Shown here one piece after another: positions 33,912-44,899 of a stretch of 64,000 nt of DNA. Position 1 is the first letter of the stretch. Each line of letters opens with the position of its first letter. The notes under the pieces are model-generated. The model did not search any database. It was not told where the DNA came from and saw nothing but the letters and a program-made list of their open reading frames with translations. The position numbers and the translations under genes were made by a program. Source of the DNA: Zea mays. Taxonomy: Eukaryota; Streptophyta; Magnoliopsida; Poales; Poaceae. The DNA is taken from NCBI RefSeq assembly GCF_902167145.1, contig NC_050097.1, positions 47,600,095 to 47,664,094 of the forward strand, given 5' to 3'.

Positions 33912-34328
33912 GCGCTAGATCGTTTTTCGTAACGAGCTTGAACCGTGAAAAAATCCTCTCAAGCTTCGGGAAGCCGAAGGTCCAAAAAACACCTTCCCTG
34001 AGCTCGTTGCCGAGAAACGATTCATTTCCCGAGATCGTGTCGGTCCCACCTTGCAGAGTCACTGTTTGGTCTTTGCGGTCCACTGCGCAGCGAGTACAAG
34101 TTACTGCCCGCCTGGTGTAAAAACCCTGCCGCTTCGCCTTCTTACCTGCAGCACTATATAAACAGACGAGTAGGTGTGAAGTTACCACAGCATTTACTGC
34201 TATTTGCACTGTTTTGCTGCCAAAATTTTTAACCATCACCGAAGCTTGTTTGTCAGGTTTGAACGAAGCTCCATCTTGAAGCCTGCTTCGGAGAAAAAAG
34301 TATTAAAGTTTCACAAGTTCATAATTAA
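33912..34328 (+). other. Leader/promoter region of the E4 antisense gene
   Basis: No ORF of note. It contains the TATA box at 34155 and several CTTCGG words; presumed 5' untranslated region of the antisense transcript. Confidence 0.55.
34155..34162 (+). promoter_or_regulatory. TATA box of the E4 antisense gene
   Basis: GCACTATATAAACAGACG on the plus strand, 166 bp before the ATG at 34329 and about 260 bp inside the 3' LTR boundary. It gives the antisense gene a plausible promoter independent of LTR sense transcription. Confidence 0.65.
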
Positions 34329-37217
34329 ATGGCCAGAGTTCGCTCTACAGCTAGGGTTGAGCGTGAGGGGGACGAAACTGAAGCTTCGGAGACTGTGCCC
34401 ATCTCCGAAGCGATGCAGCGCTCCGGACTGGTGACTACGGAAGAAATAGCTGCTGCCAGAGCAAACCCGACAGCTGCCGAAGGAGAAGGGAACATTGAAG
34501 AAACCGACTCCGAAGATGACTACCGTATTGCCATGCCCAGCAAACCCAGCCACCTAGACTTCGGAAAATCGACTGTTTCAAAGGTTGATCTCGCCAAGAT
34601 GGTGAAAGCAGGTTTTTTCAGTGAAGATCAGAAGAAGCTACTTCGCTTCGGGGGAGAAGAGACCACCCCGAAGCCAGAGAAGGACGAGGTTGTCATCTTC
34701 AAAAGCTTTTTAAAGGCTGGGCTAAGATTCCCTGTTCACGAGATTGTTGCGGAGATATTGAAGAGGTTTGGCATCTACCTTCACCAGTTAACTCCTAACG
34801 CTATCGTTAGGCTTAGCGTTTATATTTGGGCCCTCCGAAGCCAAGCAGTGGAGCCTTTTGCTGACAGTTTCTGTCGAGTTCATGAATTGCATTATCAAAC
34901 AAAGGCCAGAAAAGATGGGCTTCATGAAAACTTCGGTTGCTACAATTTTGCCTACCGGAAAACCGCAAAGTTTCCTGTAATTAGCTACCGAAGCAAATGG
35001 CCGGCAGGCTGGAAATCAGAATGGTTCTATGTCAAGGTTGATGAGGACAAGGAGAAGCTTGTGCAAAGTCCACTCGAGCTAACTTTCGGAGAAACCCGAC
35101 CCCACTGCAACATGACACCAGAGGGTCAAACTCAACGGGCAATGGATGAATTCAGAATCATTGCAGAGCATATTGGTACCAGGGATCTGGTTCAAGAATT
35201 CTTAGCATTCAAAGTCTTTCCTACTCTGAAAAAATGGGAAATGCCAAAGTTAAAGGGGGAGAAGAAGGAAGGGGATCTTGTCCGGCTTCCTTACCACTTC
35301 AAATTCAAGAAATATTTTAAGAAGCCCTGCCAAGAGTGGCTGGACACAGTTGAGGTGATGTGTAATGAAATTCTTGGAAATTATTCGAAAAAAGAAGATC
35401 AACTGATGACAGCAGCCTTCGGTACCCGTCCGAAGCGAAGGCTGAACCGAGTGCTTGATGCACTGGGCTTCGAATATCCTGACTATGCGCAGCTGAACAA
35501 GGATGCTGAGGGCCAGAGAAGAAAAAGAGAGGCCGAAGCTTTAAACAAGGATGAAGAACAACCACCAAAAAAGAAGAAAATTGTCAAGAGAAAAATATCA
35601 ACTCCAAAGCGAAAACTATCCGAAGGAGAGGGGACCCCCACACCACCTTCTACCAGCGACGTGGAGGAAATTCTAAAGGTAATGACTGAACCCATGCCCA
35701 CGAAGCTAAGTCCATTAGGGCCTCGACTGACGAAGCTTTTTCAAAAGGTGGCGGAGCCGGAAAAAACGAAGATAACCAAAGCAAAAAGGCAAAGAATTAT
35801 TGCCGTAACAGAAGTTATTGACAAGACGCCACCGAGAGCATCAATTCAGAAAACAGCAGCTGCTGAAGACACAACAAACGTCGAAGTCGCACCTTCGGAG
35901 GTCGCGGCTACCGAAGCCGCTACAGCCGAAGATGTGAACTTAGAGACTACCATTGAGAATATCGACAAAATTTTAGAAGACATGGCTGCAGAAGAAGCTG
36001 CCGCTGCTGCTAAAAAAGTCATGGCCGCAGTGCCTGAGAAGGGGAAAGAAATAGTCGAAGTCGCTTCGGACGACGAAGCCTACACATTTCAAAATTTAAT
36101 TGGGCAAAAACTTTCGGAGGACGAAATAGAAGAGCTAAAAGACTATGCCAAATCTTGCGGATACAGGCCAGGAGCTCTTCTATTCGGAGGTGTGAACGAT
36201 GAAAAATTAGGCTGCATTCGAGACCAAACCGGAGCTAAGGTCATCGGTACTCTGTCAAAGAGTATCGGTTTTCCGAAGCTAGAGATAGATATCAGCCGCT
36301 ACCGACGACAGCATATCGTCGGCAGCTTATTTTATTCCAATTTCAAGGTAAACAATCTTTTCTCTGTTCCTTATTGCTTTGGATAATGAAAATGTTACTA
36401 ACGAAAACTGTTTTTGTGCAGAGCATGCTACTGAGCAAAGCTCTGAAGATGCAGCAGGATTTAGAGGACAAAAAACACGAAGCTATAATTGGAAATTTAG
36501 AGAGCAAAATAAAAGAACAATCAGTCATCATTGAAAAGAAAGACTTCGAACTTCAATCAACCGAAGGCTTGCTGGCAGAGACCGAAGCTAAAATATCAGA
36601 ATTGAATTCGAAGCTTATCGGTCAATCAAAACAGTTTGAACAAGAAAAGCTAGAGCTTAATTCTAAACTTGAAGCCGAAGTCCAAGCCAACTCAAATTTG
36701 AAGAAATCATTAACAAGCCTTCAGGATAAATGTTTGAATTTTAGCAACAATTGTATCCAACAACTAAAGAAGATCTTTTACTCAGTTGGAGCCAGCAGCG
36801 GGAAATTTACCCCTTCGGATGAAGATTTACCAAAAGCCTTCGATCATATCGAAGCTGAAATTGAAGAACTTGACGAAGTTATAGCTGGGCACGGTGACTT
36901 CTGTGCCTGGGTAGCTTCTCGGGGTACTGCTGCAGCATTCCTGAAGGCTGGCTGCGAGCATGGAAAGATCGTCAACAGGCCCAACTTCACCCTGTCTCCA
37001 TCAATCCTGGACGATATACCTGACCTCGCCCGAAGTATCTCAAATAGATTTATAAAAATGATATGGACAAAAGGCGGGCGGGAGAAGGCTGGAGACGAAG
37101 CTCGAAGTCATCTTGAACCAGTAAGAAATCCTACTTTGTACTTACCTTCTCCTTCATACTTGATTTTTACTCTGGATACCTGGATTCATGTAGGATGACG
37201 AAGCTGAAGGTGATTAA
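34329..37217 (+). CDS. E4 antisense gene, three exons, Transposase_28-like protein
   Basis: Opposite to pol. Proposed coding exons 34329-36347, 36422-37120 and 37194-37217, all phase 0, giving 913 residues. Intron 1 (74 bp): donor AAG/GTAAAC, branch-like TACTAAC at 36396-36402, acceptor TTTTTGTGCAG. Intron 2 (73 bp): donor CCA/GTAAGA, acceptor CATGTAG. Unspliced, exon 1 would run 12 codons to a stop at 36386. About residues 120-330 (GLRFPVHEIVAEILKRFG, LTPNAIVRLSVYIWAL) resemble the putative gypsy-type transposon domain remembered as PF04195. A basic NLS-like run (PPKKKKIVKRK) is near 412. An Ala/Glu-rich stretch follows; exon 2 is coiled-coil-like. Function unknown; antisense ORFs of this kind are known in Tat elements. 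No lesion seen. Confidence 0.8.
36348..36421 (+). other. Predicted intron 1 of the E4 antisense gene
   Basis: GT..AG, 74 bp, AT-rich, with a perfect TACTAAC branch motif about 20 nt before the acceptor. Its removal joins exon 1 and exon 2 in frame without a stop. Confidence 0.75.
37121..37193 (+). other. Predicted intron 2 of the E4 antisense gene
   Basis: GTAAGA..CATGTAG, 73 bp, T-rich. Splicing gives a seven-residue acidic tail (DDEAEGD) and a stop at 37215-37217; retention gives a different 26-residue tail ending at 37198. Confidence 0.6.
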
Positions 37218-38151
37218 AGAATATGCCGCCGAAGCGGGAGCCTGAAGAAGATTAGTAGTAGTAGGCTAGAAAATTTGTAACAACTTGTTGTAAATACAAT
37301 TAAACCGTTCTCAAGGAACTTTGTTCATACCTTGTAATATATCCTTACCCTTTTATTAAGACGCTTTGATGTGGACGAAATCAATATTTTGAGCCGAAGG
37401 CGAAAAACACCTTCCCTTCTTTTCGTACACAACGAAGCATTAAAGACTGCTTCTTCTTTCTGCGGAAGCTTTGCTTTTTTGTACAAAACATAAAAGACTA
37501 CTTCTTCTTTCTGCCGAAGCTTTTCTTTTTTGTACACTCCAAAACATAAAAGAATACTTCTCCTTTTTGCCGAAGCAACCACTTAGTAACACAGATGCCA
37601 TGAATGAATGCTTATGAATGCAAATGCTATGATGTAATGTGATGTGCGAATGAATGTCCAAAACATATAACCGAAGCCACACTCAACCATTATTTCCTTG
37701 GAATCAACCACACATCAGCTCTGCATTCCCTTAGGAACGACTTTGGAGCTTCCTCGTCTTTTACTTAGACGGTATAAACTCTGCATTCCCTTAGGAACGT
37801 CTTTGGAGTTTCTTCGCCTTTTACTTAGGCGGTATAAGCTCTGCATTCCCTTAGGAACGTCTTTGGAGCTTCTTCGTCTTTTACTTAGACGGTACCAGCG
37901 TTGACTTTTCGCTGAGAGCTCTGCATCCCCTTAGGGACGTCTTTGGAGCTTCTTCTCTTTTTTCTTTTTCAGTTCCTGCACTCGATGGTGCGTTCTCAGC
38001 TGTTACATTTACATTTTTTGGGGGATTTTGCTCTTATAAGACTAAAAAAGGAAATTACACATGATGGCCCCATTAAAAACCTTTCTCCCCCTTCGGAAAG
38101 GAAAAGGGTGCCATGAAAAAGAAAAGAAAAAACATAAAAAATTACATCATG
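37218..38151. other. E4 spacer between pol and the antisense gene
   Basis: Non-coding on both strands, lying downstream of both convergent genes, so it should hold both 3' ends. Contains the 60-bp repeats at 37719-37960 and A-rich stretches next to pol. Confidence 0.7.
37719..37960. repeat. 60-bp tandem repeats in E4
   Basis: Units start at 37719, 37779, 37839 and 37919 with CTCTGCATTCCCTTAGGAAC or a close variant; the fourth follows a 20-bp spacer. Each continues with CTTTGGAGCTTCTTCG and CTTTTACTTAGACGGTA. Confidence 0.92.
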
Positions 38152-41100
38152 TTATACATAGTATCGCCGAAGCTCATCCGCATTCCAAGACCTTGGAATT
38201 TCGTTGCCATCCATGTCCTTCAATCTGTACGATCCAGGCCTTGACGAAGATACTACTAAGAATGGTCCTTCCCATTTCAACTGTAGCTTACCCACTGTAT
38301 CTGGGTTAGCCACTCTCCGAAGCACCAAGTGTCCCGGCTCAATATTTTTTAACCGGACTTTTCTATCTCGCCATTTAACTGTTTCAGCCTGATATTTATT
38401 GATATTCTCCACGGCCTGAAGCCTGATCCCTTCTAAAGCATCCTTTTCCACAAGGCAAGCATCTTCGGGACCTGATTCTGCCGAAGCTACTACTCTTATT
38501 GATCCAGCTTTGGCTTCTTCCGGGGTTATTGCTTCGTCTCCGAATAATAACTTGAATGGGGTAAAGCCTGTAGACCTTGATGCTGTTGTATTGTGGCTCC
38601 ACACCACTTTGGTTAACTGGTCTGGCCACTTTCCCCTGGGTTGATTGAAGATTAGCTTCATTATTCCTGTCATTATAATGCCGTTGGCCCTTTCAACAAG
38701 CCCATTCGACTCCGGATGCCTGACTGATGCAAAATGGATCTTCGTTCCAATTTGATCACAAAAGTTTCTGAAAGCTTCGGAGTCAAACTGCGTTCCATTG
38801 TCTACAGTGATGGCCTTCGGTACTCCGAAGCGACAGACAATGTTCTGCCAGAAAAACTTTTGGACAGTGGCCGAAGTTATTGTAGCTAATGGCCTCGCCT
38901 CAATCCATTTGGAAAAATACTCCACAGCTACTACAACATATTTTAGATTCCCTTGGGCCGGTGGTAATGGACCCAACAAGTCAAGGCCCCATCTTTGCAA
39001 TGGCCAGATGGGTTGTATCAGCTGTGTCAAAGACGAAGGTTGCTTTTGATCTCTTGCACATTTTTGACAACCTTCGCACTTTTGGACTAACTCCGCTGCA
39101 TCCGAAGCTGCCTTCGGCCAATAAAAACCTTGGCGGAACACTTTTCCAAGTAACGGCCTGGATCCGATGTGGGATCCACACAGGCCTGCATGTATCTCTT
39201 TCATCAACTCTATACCTTCGGCTCTAGATAAGCACTTGAGCAGCGGAGCGCAAACTCCATGTTTGTATAATTCCCCTTCTATCATGACATACAGACGAGC
39301 TCTTGCCTCTACTCTTTTATTGTAAGCTTCGTCATCTGAAAGGAACTTACCCTGAAGGTAAGAGATTATTTCAGTTCTCCAATCTTCGCTGTAAACAGGA
39401 GATATGTTGAGGACTGCTCTTTCAAGGAGCTCCACTGAAGTTGCCTTTATTGTTTCGAAGAACACATCCGAAGGTAACGGCAGCCCCTGTGCCGCAGACT
39501 TAGCTAGCAAATCAGCATGCTCATTTTGTCCTCGAGGGATATTCTTGACAGAGAATCCTTCGAAGGATGCTTCGATCCTTCGGACCGTATCTAGGTATTT
39601 TTCAAGCTTCGGATCTTTAGCCTTGCAACTTTTGTCAACATGACCCGAAACCACCTGGGAATCAGTTTTAAGAATTGCCCTTCTGATTCCCATTGCCTTT
39701 AATTTCCGAAGGCCCAGAAGCAGGGCTTCGTACTCAGCAATATTGTTTGTGCAGCTGAAATCAAGTCTTGCTGCATAACAAGTTTTGACCTTGGATGGTG
39801 AAACCAACACAGCAGCTGCACCTGCTCCGAAGATTCCCCAAGATCCATCACAAAATACTGTCCACACCTCGGCATCTTTATTTGCTTCTTCATCCTGAGC
39901 CCCTGGCGTCCAGTCGGCAATGAAATCTGCCAATGCTTGAGACTGGATCGAAGATCTATGCACATAATCAATGTAAAATTTGTTGAGCTCTGCAGCCCAT
40001 TTCCCAATCCGTCCAGTAGCTTCTCTATTTCTCATTATATCCTTCAACGGCTGCGAAGAAGGAACAATGATATTGTATGCCTGAAAATAATGCCGAAGCT
40101 TCCTGGATGCCATTAAAACGGCATATAATACCTTCTCCAGCTCTGTATAATTTTTCTTTGAGACACTAAGGACCTCAGATACAAAATACACTGGGACTTG
40201 CTTCTTGAGCTGGCCATCAAGCTTCTCCTGGACAAGTGCCGCACTTACTGCTGAGTGCGAAGCTGCCACATATAACAACAGAGGAGCCCCTGGCGTTGGT
40301 GGAGTTAATGTTGTGAGATCTATCAAGTATTGCTTCAACTCTTCGAAGGCTTTTTGTTGACTTGGGCCCCATTGAAAGACTTCGGCTGACTTCAGCACCT
40401 CGAAAAATGGTAAGTTTCTTTCTGCTGATCTGGATATAAATCTGTTGAGAGATGCCAGCCTTCCTGTCAATCTTTGGGCCCCTTTTCTTGTAGTTGGTGG
40501 CTCCATTCGAAGTATAGCTTCGATTTTATTTGGATTAGCTTCAATTCCCTTTGTTGAAACCAAGCATCCAAGAAATTTACCCTTCTTTACTCCGAAGACA
40601 CATTTCTCTGGATTCAGCTTCAAACCAGCTTGTCTGAAGCTGACGAAGGTCTCCTGCAGATCAGCAATATGATTTTCCTGCTTCGTGCTTTTGACGATAA
40701 TGTCATCAACATAGGTCAACACATTTCTGCCTATTTGAGACTGAAGAACCTTCGCAGTCATTCTGCTGAAACTTCCTCCAGCGTTTTTGAGCCCTTCAGG
40801 CATCCGAAGATAGCAATACGTGCCACTTGGAGTTATGAAGCTAGTTTTCGGCTCATCTTCCTTTTTCATCCAGATTTGATGATATCCTGAGTAACAGTCC
40901 AAGAGACTCATGAGCTCTGAAGAAGCTGCTGCATCGACTAGGGAGTCTATCCTTGGCAACGGGAATTCGTCCTTCGGACAAGCCTTGTTGAGATCTGTGA
41001 AATCGATACACATTCTCCACTTGCCATTGGCCTTCTTCACCATAACAGTGTTAGCTAGCCACTCTGGATACTTCACTTCTCTGATAACTCCTGCACTGAG

Positions 41101-42168
41101 GAGTCTTTTTACTTCATTGCGAGCCCCTTCGGCCTTGTCATCAGACATTTTCCGAAGCCTCTGCTTTCGGGGTCTGAAGGATGGGTCAACATTGAGCGAA
41201 TGTTCAATAACATCCCGATTTACTCCACAGAGATCATTAGCCGACCATGCAAAAACATCTTTGTTGTTGAATAAAAACCTTATCAAGGTTTTCTCCTGGT
41301 CTTCAGATAATTGCGAGCCCAACAGCACCTTCTGCTCTGCTATGTCCTCACACAATAGCATGGGCTTCGGCTGATCTGCTGAAGTTGCCTTCTCCCTTCT
41401 GAATTTGTACTGTTCACAAGCTTCGGCTCCATCTATATTATGGATTGCTTTGGAGTTAGTCCAGTTACCTTCGGCCCTTCTTGCGGCTTCCTGACTTCCA
41501 TGGATAGCAATGGGTCCCTGTTCCGAAGGTATCTTCATGCAAAGATAAGCAGGATGAAGGATTGCTTCGAAGGCATTAAGAGTACCACGACCAACAATTG
41601 CATTGTAAGGATATTCCATGTCAACAATGTCAAACACAACTTGCTCAGTTCTAGTGTTGTTGATGAATCCGAAGGTCACTGACATGGTGATCTTGCCCAG
41701 TGCTACAATCTGTCTTCCTCCGAAGCCACAGAGAGGATGTGTAGCATCATGAATCTTATCTTCTAACTCTTGCATTTGTCTGAAGGCTTTAGCAAATATG
41801 ATGTCAGCTGCACTGCCTGTGTCAACCAAGACATTGTGGACCAGAAATCCTTTGATAACACAAGAGATAACCATGGCATCGTTGTGTGGGTAATCTTTGA
41901 GCTGAAGGTCCTCTTGGGAGAAGGTAATAGGAATGTGAGACCATCTTGTCTTGATGAAGGGTCCTTGCACCCCAACATGCTGTACCCTCCTCTGTGCTTC
42001 CTTCTTCTGTTTCTTGTTAGCTGGCTCTGAGGACGAGCCACCTGTGATCGGTAGCACCAGCTTCGGGTCCGAAGCAGCTCCAGCTCGGTTGTTGAACGAA
42101 GCCATCAGCTCAAAAAGTGGAAGTGAGTTCACCGGAGGTGGGCGCCAATGTTGGGGACTTGTTCTCAA
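38152..42168 (-). CDS. pol: E4 pol: PR, RT, RNase H, archaeal RNase H, integrase
   Basis: 1338 codons, intact. The outermost ATG (42168) lies in the LTR end and reads through the primer site; ATG 42105 (MASFNNRAGAASD) is the likelier start. Protease motif VLVDTGSAADI is at 114-124. RT has LLDCYSGYHQIWM near 422 and YVDD at 486-489. A Gypsy RNase H follows, then an archaeal-type RNase H (FCDGSWGIFGAGAA). The integrase zinc domain has EIHAGLCGSHIG..CEGCQKC; the core has WGLDLLGP, TVDNGTQF and GLVERANG. No retrotransposon gag domain or CCHC knuckle precedes the protease: only about 70-90 residues of Lys/Gln-rich leader. It could be the product of an internal gag deletion that still retains all replication enzymes. 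Confidence 0.93.
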   Translation of the reverse strand: MRTSPQHWRPPPVNSLPLFELMASFNNRAGAASDPKLVLPITGGSSSEPANKKQKKEAQRRVQHVGVQGPFIKTRWSHIPITFSQEDLQLKDYPHNDAMVISCVIKGFLVHNVLVDTGSAADIIFAKAFRQMQELEDKIHDATHPLCGFGGRQIVALGKITMSVTFGFINNTRTEQVVFDIVDMEYPYNAIVGRGTLNAFEAILHPAYLCMKIPSEQGPIAIHGSQEAARRAEGNWTNSKAIHNIDGAEACEQYKFRREKATSADQPKPMLLCEDIAEQKVLLGSQLSEDQEKTLIRFLFNNKDVFAWSANDLCGVNRDVIEHSLNVDPSFRPRKQRLRKMSDDKAEGARNEVKRLLSAGVIREVKYPEWLANTVMVKKANGKWRMCIDFTDLNKACPKDEFPLPRIDSLVDAAASSELMSLLDCYSGYHQIWMKKEDEPKTSFITPSGTYCYLRMPEGLKNAGGSFSRMTAKVLQSQIGRNVLTYVDDIIVKSTKQENHIADLQETFVSFRQAGLKLNPEKCVFGVKKGKFLGCLVSTKGIEANPNKIEAILRMEPPTTRKGAQRLTGRLASLNRFISRSAERNLPFFEVLKSAEVFQWGPSQQKAFEELKQYLIDLTTLTPPTPGAPLLLYVAASHSAVSAALVQEKLDGQLKKQVPVYFVSEVLSVSKKNYTELEKVLYAVLMASRKLRHYFQAYNIIVPSSQPLKDIMRNREATGRIGKWAAELNKFYIDYVHRSSIQSQALADFIADWTPGAQDEEANKDAEVWTVFCDGSWGIFGAGAAAVLVSPSKVKTCYAARLDFSCTNNIAEYEALLLGLRKLKAMGIRRAILKTDSQVVSGHVDKSCKAKDPKLEKYLDTVRRIEASFEGFSVKNIPRGQNEHADLLAKSAAQGLPLPSDVFFETIKATSVELLERAVLNISPVYSEDWRTEIISYLQGKFLSDDEAYNKRVEARARLYVMIEGELYKHGVCAPLLKCLSRAEGIELMKEIHAGLCGSHIGSRPLLGKVFRQGFYWPKAASDAAELVQKCEGCQKCARDQKQPSSLTQLIQPIWPLQRWGLDLLGPLPPAQGNLKYVVVAVEYFSKWIEARPLATITSATVQKFFWQNIVCRFGVPKAITVDNGTQFDSEAFRNFCDQIGTKIHFASVRHPESNGLVERANGIIMTGIMKLIFNQPRGKWPDQLTKVVWSHNTTASRSTGFTPFKLLFGDEAITPEEAKAGSIRVVASAESGPEDACLVEKDALEGIRLQAVENINKYQAETVKWRDRKVRLKNIEPGHLVLRRVANPDTVGKLQLKWEGPFLVVSSSRPGSYRLKDMDGNEIPRSWNADELRRYYV
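42134..42147 (-). other. E4 primer-binding site
   Basis: Minus strand TGGCGCCCACCTCC one base inside the LTR. TGGCGCC begins many plant Gypsy primer sites; the cognate tRNA is not assigned. Confidence 0.75.
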
Positions 42169-42730
42169 ATGCTAAGAATTAAGAACAAGGCAACATAGAA
42201 AATGTTAAGTGTAAAAGTCCTTCGTCCTCCATAACATTATATCCCTTTGGGATATAAAGCATCTCGGACGAAGGTTACGAAGGACGTAGCTTCGTAAGCG
42301 TGACAATGAGGAACGAAGCATTCATATAAATCATGAGATATGAAAATACTTAAATGTTATCATAGAATCATCTCCATTTTTATTATTATAAACGAATGTA
42401 AATGACTCCAAATTACAAATGTACCTTCGGTCTTGAAGAATACAAGTGTGATGTGAAGGCAAATGACAGGTTCGTGTGTCCAGTACGGGGGTACTGTTCA
42501 TCTATTTATAGACACAGGACGCAGCCTGTGACGAATTACAATTATGCCCTTTACAAAAGTTTACAACATTATCTTAGACCTCTATGGATAAAAAGGTCAT
42601 TCTATCTTTATGTCGGTTTGTAACACCGAAGCTCTATAAAAAGGAACCTTCGGCCATTTCCTGGGGACGATTTCAGCCGAAGCTGCTTCTTCACGCAAGA
42701 CCTTCGGCGCAACGAAGCATGGCCCCAACA
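42149..42730 (-). repeat. E4 5' LTR
   Basis: 582 bp with 8-bp terminal inverted repeats TGTTGGGG/CCCCAACA. Confidence 0.95.
42501..42511 (-). promoter_or_regulatory. TATA box of E4 5' LTR (sense)
   Basis: Minus strand TGTCTATAAATAGATG, about 350 bp before the LTR end. Confidence 0.7.
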
Positions 42731-42735
42731 GATAA
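42731..42735. repeat. TSD of E4, right copy (GATAA)
   Basis: Follows the CCCCAACA terminus; deleting E4 plus one copy restores E3 pol. Confidence 0.93.
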
Positions 42736-44638
42736 TCTCGATGATGTTGGGGGAACTCAATTGATAAATGCAATGAAAACAATGGCCATTGGTGAAATAA
42801 AACCAAAGGAAGATGATGATGAAGATAGTGTGGTTGTCATTCCTTCATCCTCAACTATAAATGAGGAAGATCACCGAAGCCAACAACTCAATGAAACCAT
42901 GGATACTCATGATCAAGGTACTTCAAGACCTTCAATTCCTCCTAATGCTTCAACAAGCAATTATCAAACGGTATCAAGAATTCATCATTCCATTGTGAAG
43001 GATCACCCGGTTGATCAAATTGTGGGTGATATTAGTAAGGGTGTTCAAACTCGCTCTCGCATAGCTTCGTTTTGTGAACATTTCTCTTTTGTATCTTGTA
43101 TGGAACCTAACCGTGTAGATGAAGCTCTACTTGATGTTGATTGGGTGAATGCAATGCATGAAGAATTAAATAACTTCGCTCGAAATGAAGTTTGGGAGCT
43201 TGTTGAGAGACCAAAGAACCACAATGTTATTGGTACAAAATGGGTGTTTCACAACAAGCACAATGAAGATGGTGTGGTAGTAAGAAACAAGGCAAGATTA
43301 GTTGCACAAGGATATACTCAAATTGAAGGATTGGATTTTGGGGAGACATTTGCTCCCGTAGCAAGATTAGAAGCAATCCGGATTCTACTTGCTTATGCTT
43401 GTGCACACAATATCAAGCTCTACCAAATGGATGTAAAGAGTGCCTTCCTAAATGGTAAGATTAGTGAACTAGTGTATGTTGAACAGCCTCCCGGTTTTGA
43501 GGACCCCAAAAGACCTAACCATGTGTTCAAGCTTTCTAAAGCTCTCTATGGGCTTAAGCAAGCTCCACGCGCTTGGTATGAAAGGCTTAGGGATTTCTTG
43601 CTTTCCAAAGACTTCAAAATTGGGAAGGTTGACACTACTCTATTCACTAAAAGAATTGGCAAAGATTTATTTGTTTGTCAAATCTACGTTGATGATATTA
43701 TTTTTGGATCTACTAATGAATTATTTTGTGAGGAGTTCGGAAAAATGATGTCAAAAGAATTTGAAATGTCTATGATAGGAGAATTGAGCTTCTTTCTTGG
43801 CCTTCAAATCAAACAATTGAAAGATGGAATTTTTATAAGTCAATCGAAATATTTGAAGGACATGCTCAAGAAGTTTGGTTTAGAAAATGCTAAGCCTATC
43901 AAGACTCCAATGGCAACAAATGGTCATCTAGACTTAGATGAAGGAGGTACTATAGTTGATCAAAAACTTTATCGTTCAATAATTGGTAGTTTGCTTTATA
44001 TTACCGCATCTAGGCCCGATGTTATGTTTAGTGTATGCATGTGTGCTCGATTTCAAGCTTCTCCTAGAGAGATTCACTTGAAGGCCGCTAAAAGAATTCT
44101 AAGATATTTGAAGTATACTCCCAATATTGGTCTATGGTATCCCAAAGGTGCTCAATTTGAATTAATTGGATATTCGGATTCGGACTATGCGGGGTGCAAA
44201 GTTGATAGAAAAAGCACCTCCGGTTGTTGTCAATTTCTTGGTAGATCTCTTGTTTCATGGTCTTCTAAGAAACAAAATTCGGTTGCTCTATCTACCGCCG
44301 AGGCGGAATATATATCGGCCGGAAATTGTTGTGCTCAACTATTATGGATGAAACAAACCTTATTGGACTATGGAATTATTTTCAAGAATGTGCCTCTCAT
44401 GTGTGATAATGAGAGTGCGGTAAAATTGGCTACCAATCCGGTCCAACACTCAAGAACCAAGCATATTGATATACGGCATCACTTCTTAAGAGATCATGTT
44501 GGCAAGGGAGATATCTCTATTTATTCCATTGGAACTGATGATCAATTAGCAGACATTTTTACAAAACCTTTGGATGAAACAAGATTTTGTTCTCTAAGAA
44601 GTGAAATGAATGTGATCGATATCTCAAATGTGGCTTGA
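42736..44638 (+). CDS. pol: E3 pol, second part (RT and RNase H)
   Basis: Continuation after E4; the open frame that starts at 42584 inside the E4 LTR is accidental upstream of 42731. The integrase-RT linker is acidic and Ser/Thr-rich. RT begins around [19 protein letters not shown], with YVDDIIFGS near 43690. RNase H contains [13 protein letters not shown] and ALSTAEAEY, and the C-terminus has [12 protein letters not shown] and [11 protein letters not shown]. Both parts total about 1060 residues, like E1 pol. No lesion seen. Confidence 0.93.
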
Positions 44639-44899
44639 AGTTGATCACACATGTGTCGTCTTGCATCTCGGGTCTAAGTATACTCTTTATGCTATTTATT
44701 TGGTATTATTTGTGCATTTTTCATTTTTAATTGCTCTAGATAGTTTAATTCAAAAATCTTGCATTACTCAATTACATCATTTGTATATGCATGCATACCA
44801 ACTCTTGGATTGGTCAAAATGTCCATATATGAGCACCAATTCGGATTCGGAATTCAAAATCATAAAGTGGACAGAAATTGGAAAAATGAGTATCAGGCC

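Larger units (their letters stand above)
33315..42730 (-). mobile_element. E4: young gag-less Tat-lineage Gypsy element
   Basis: 9416 bp inserted in E3 pol with TSD GATAA (33310-33314 and 42731-42735). LTRs are 582 bp each, TGTTGGGG..CCCCAACA, with no difference noticed. Minus-strand order: 5' LTR, primer site TGGCGCCCACC, pol only 44 bp later (no gag), tandem repeats, then an oppositely oriented three-exon gene, polypurine tract and 3' LTR. Many CTTCGG/CCGAAG words occur throughout. Two RNase H domains and an antisense gene place it in the Tat lineage; the family name is not recognised. Confidence 0.92.

Noticed and set aside
35001..35600. E4 antisense ORF as a captured host gene
   Set aside because: Its position, size and conserved central motif fit the known antisense proteins of Tat elements better than a recent capture; two short introns alone do not prove host origin.
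42584..42730. N-terminal extension of the E3 pol second half
   Set aside because: These codons belong to the E4 LTR; real pol resumes after the GATAA duplication.
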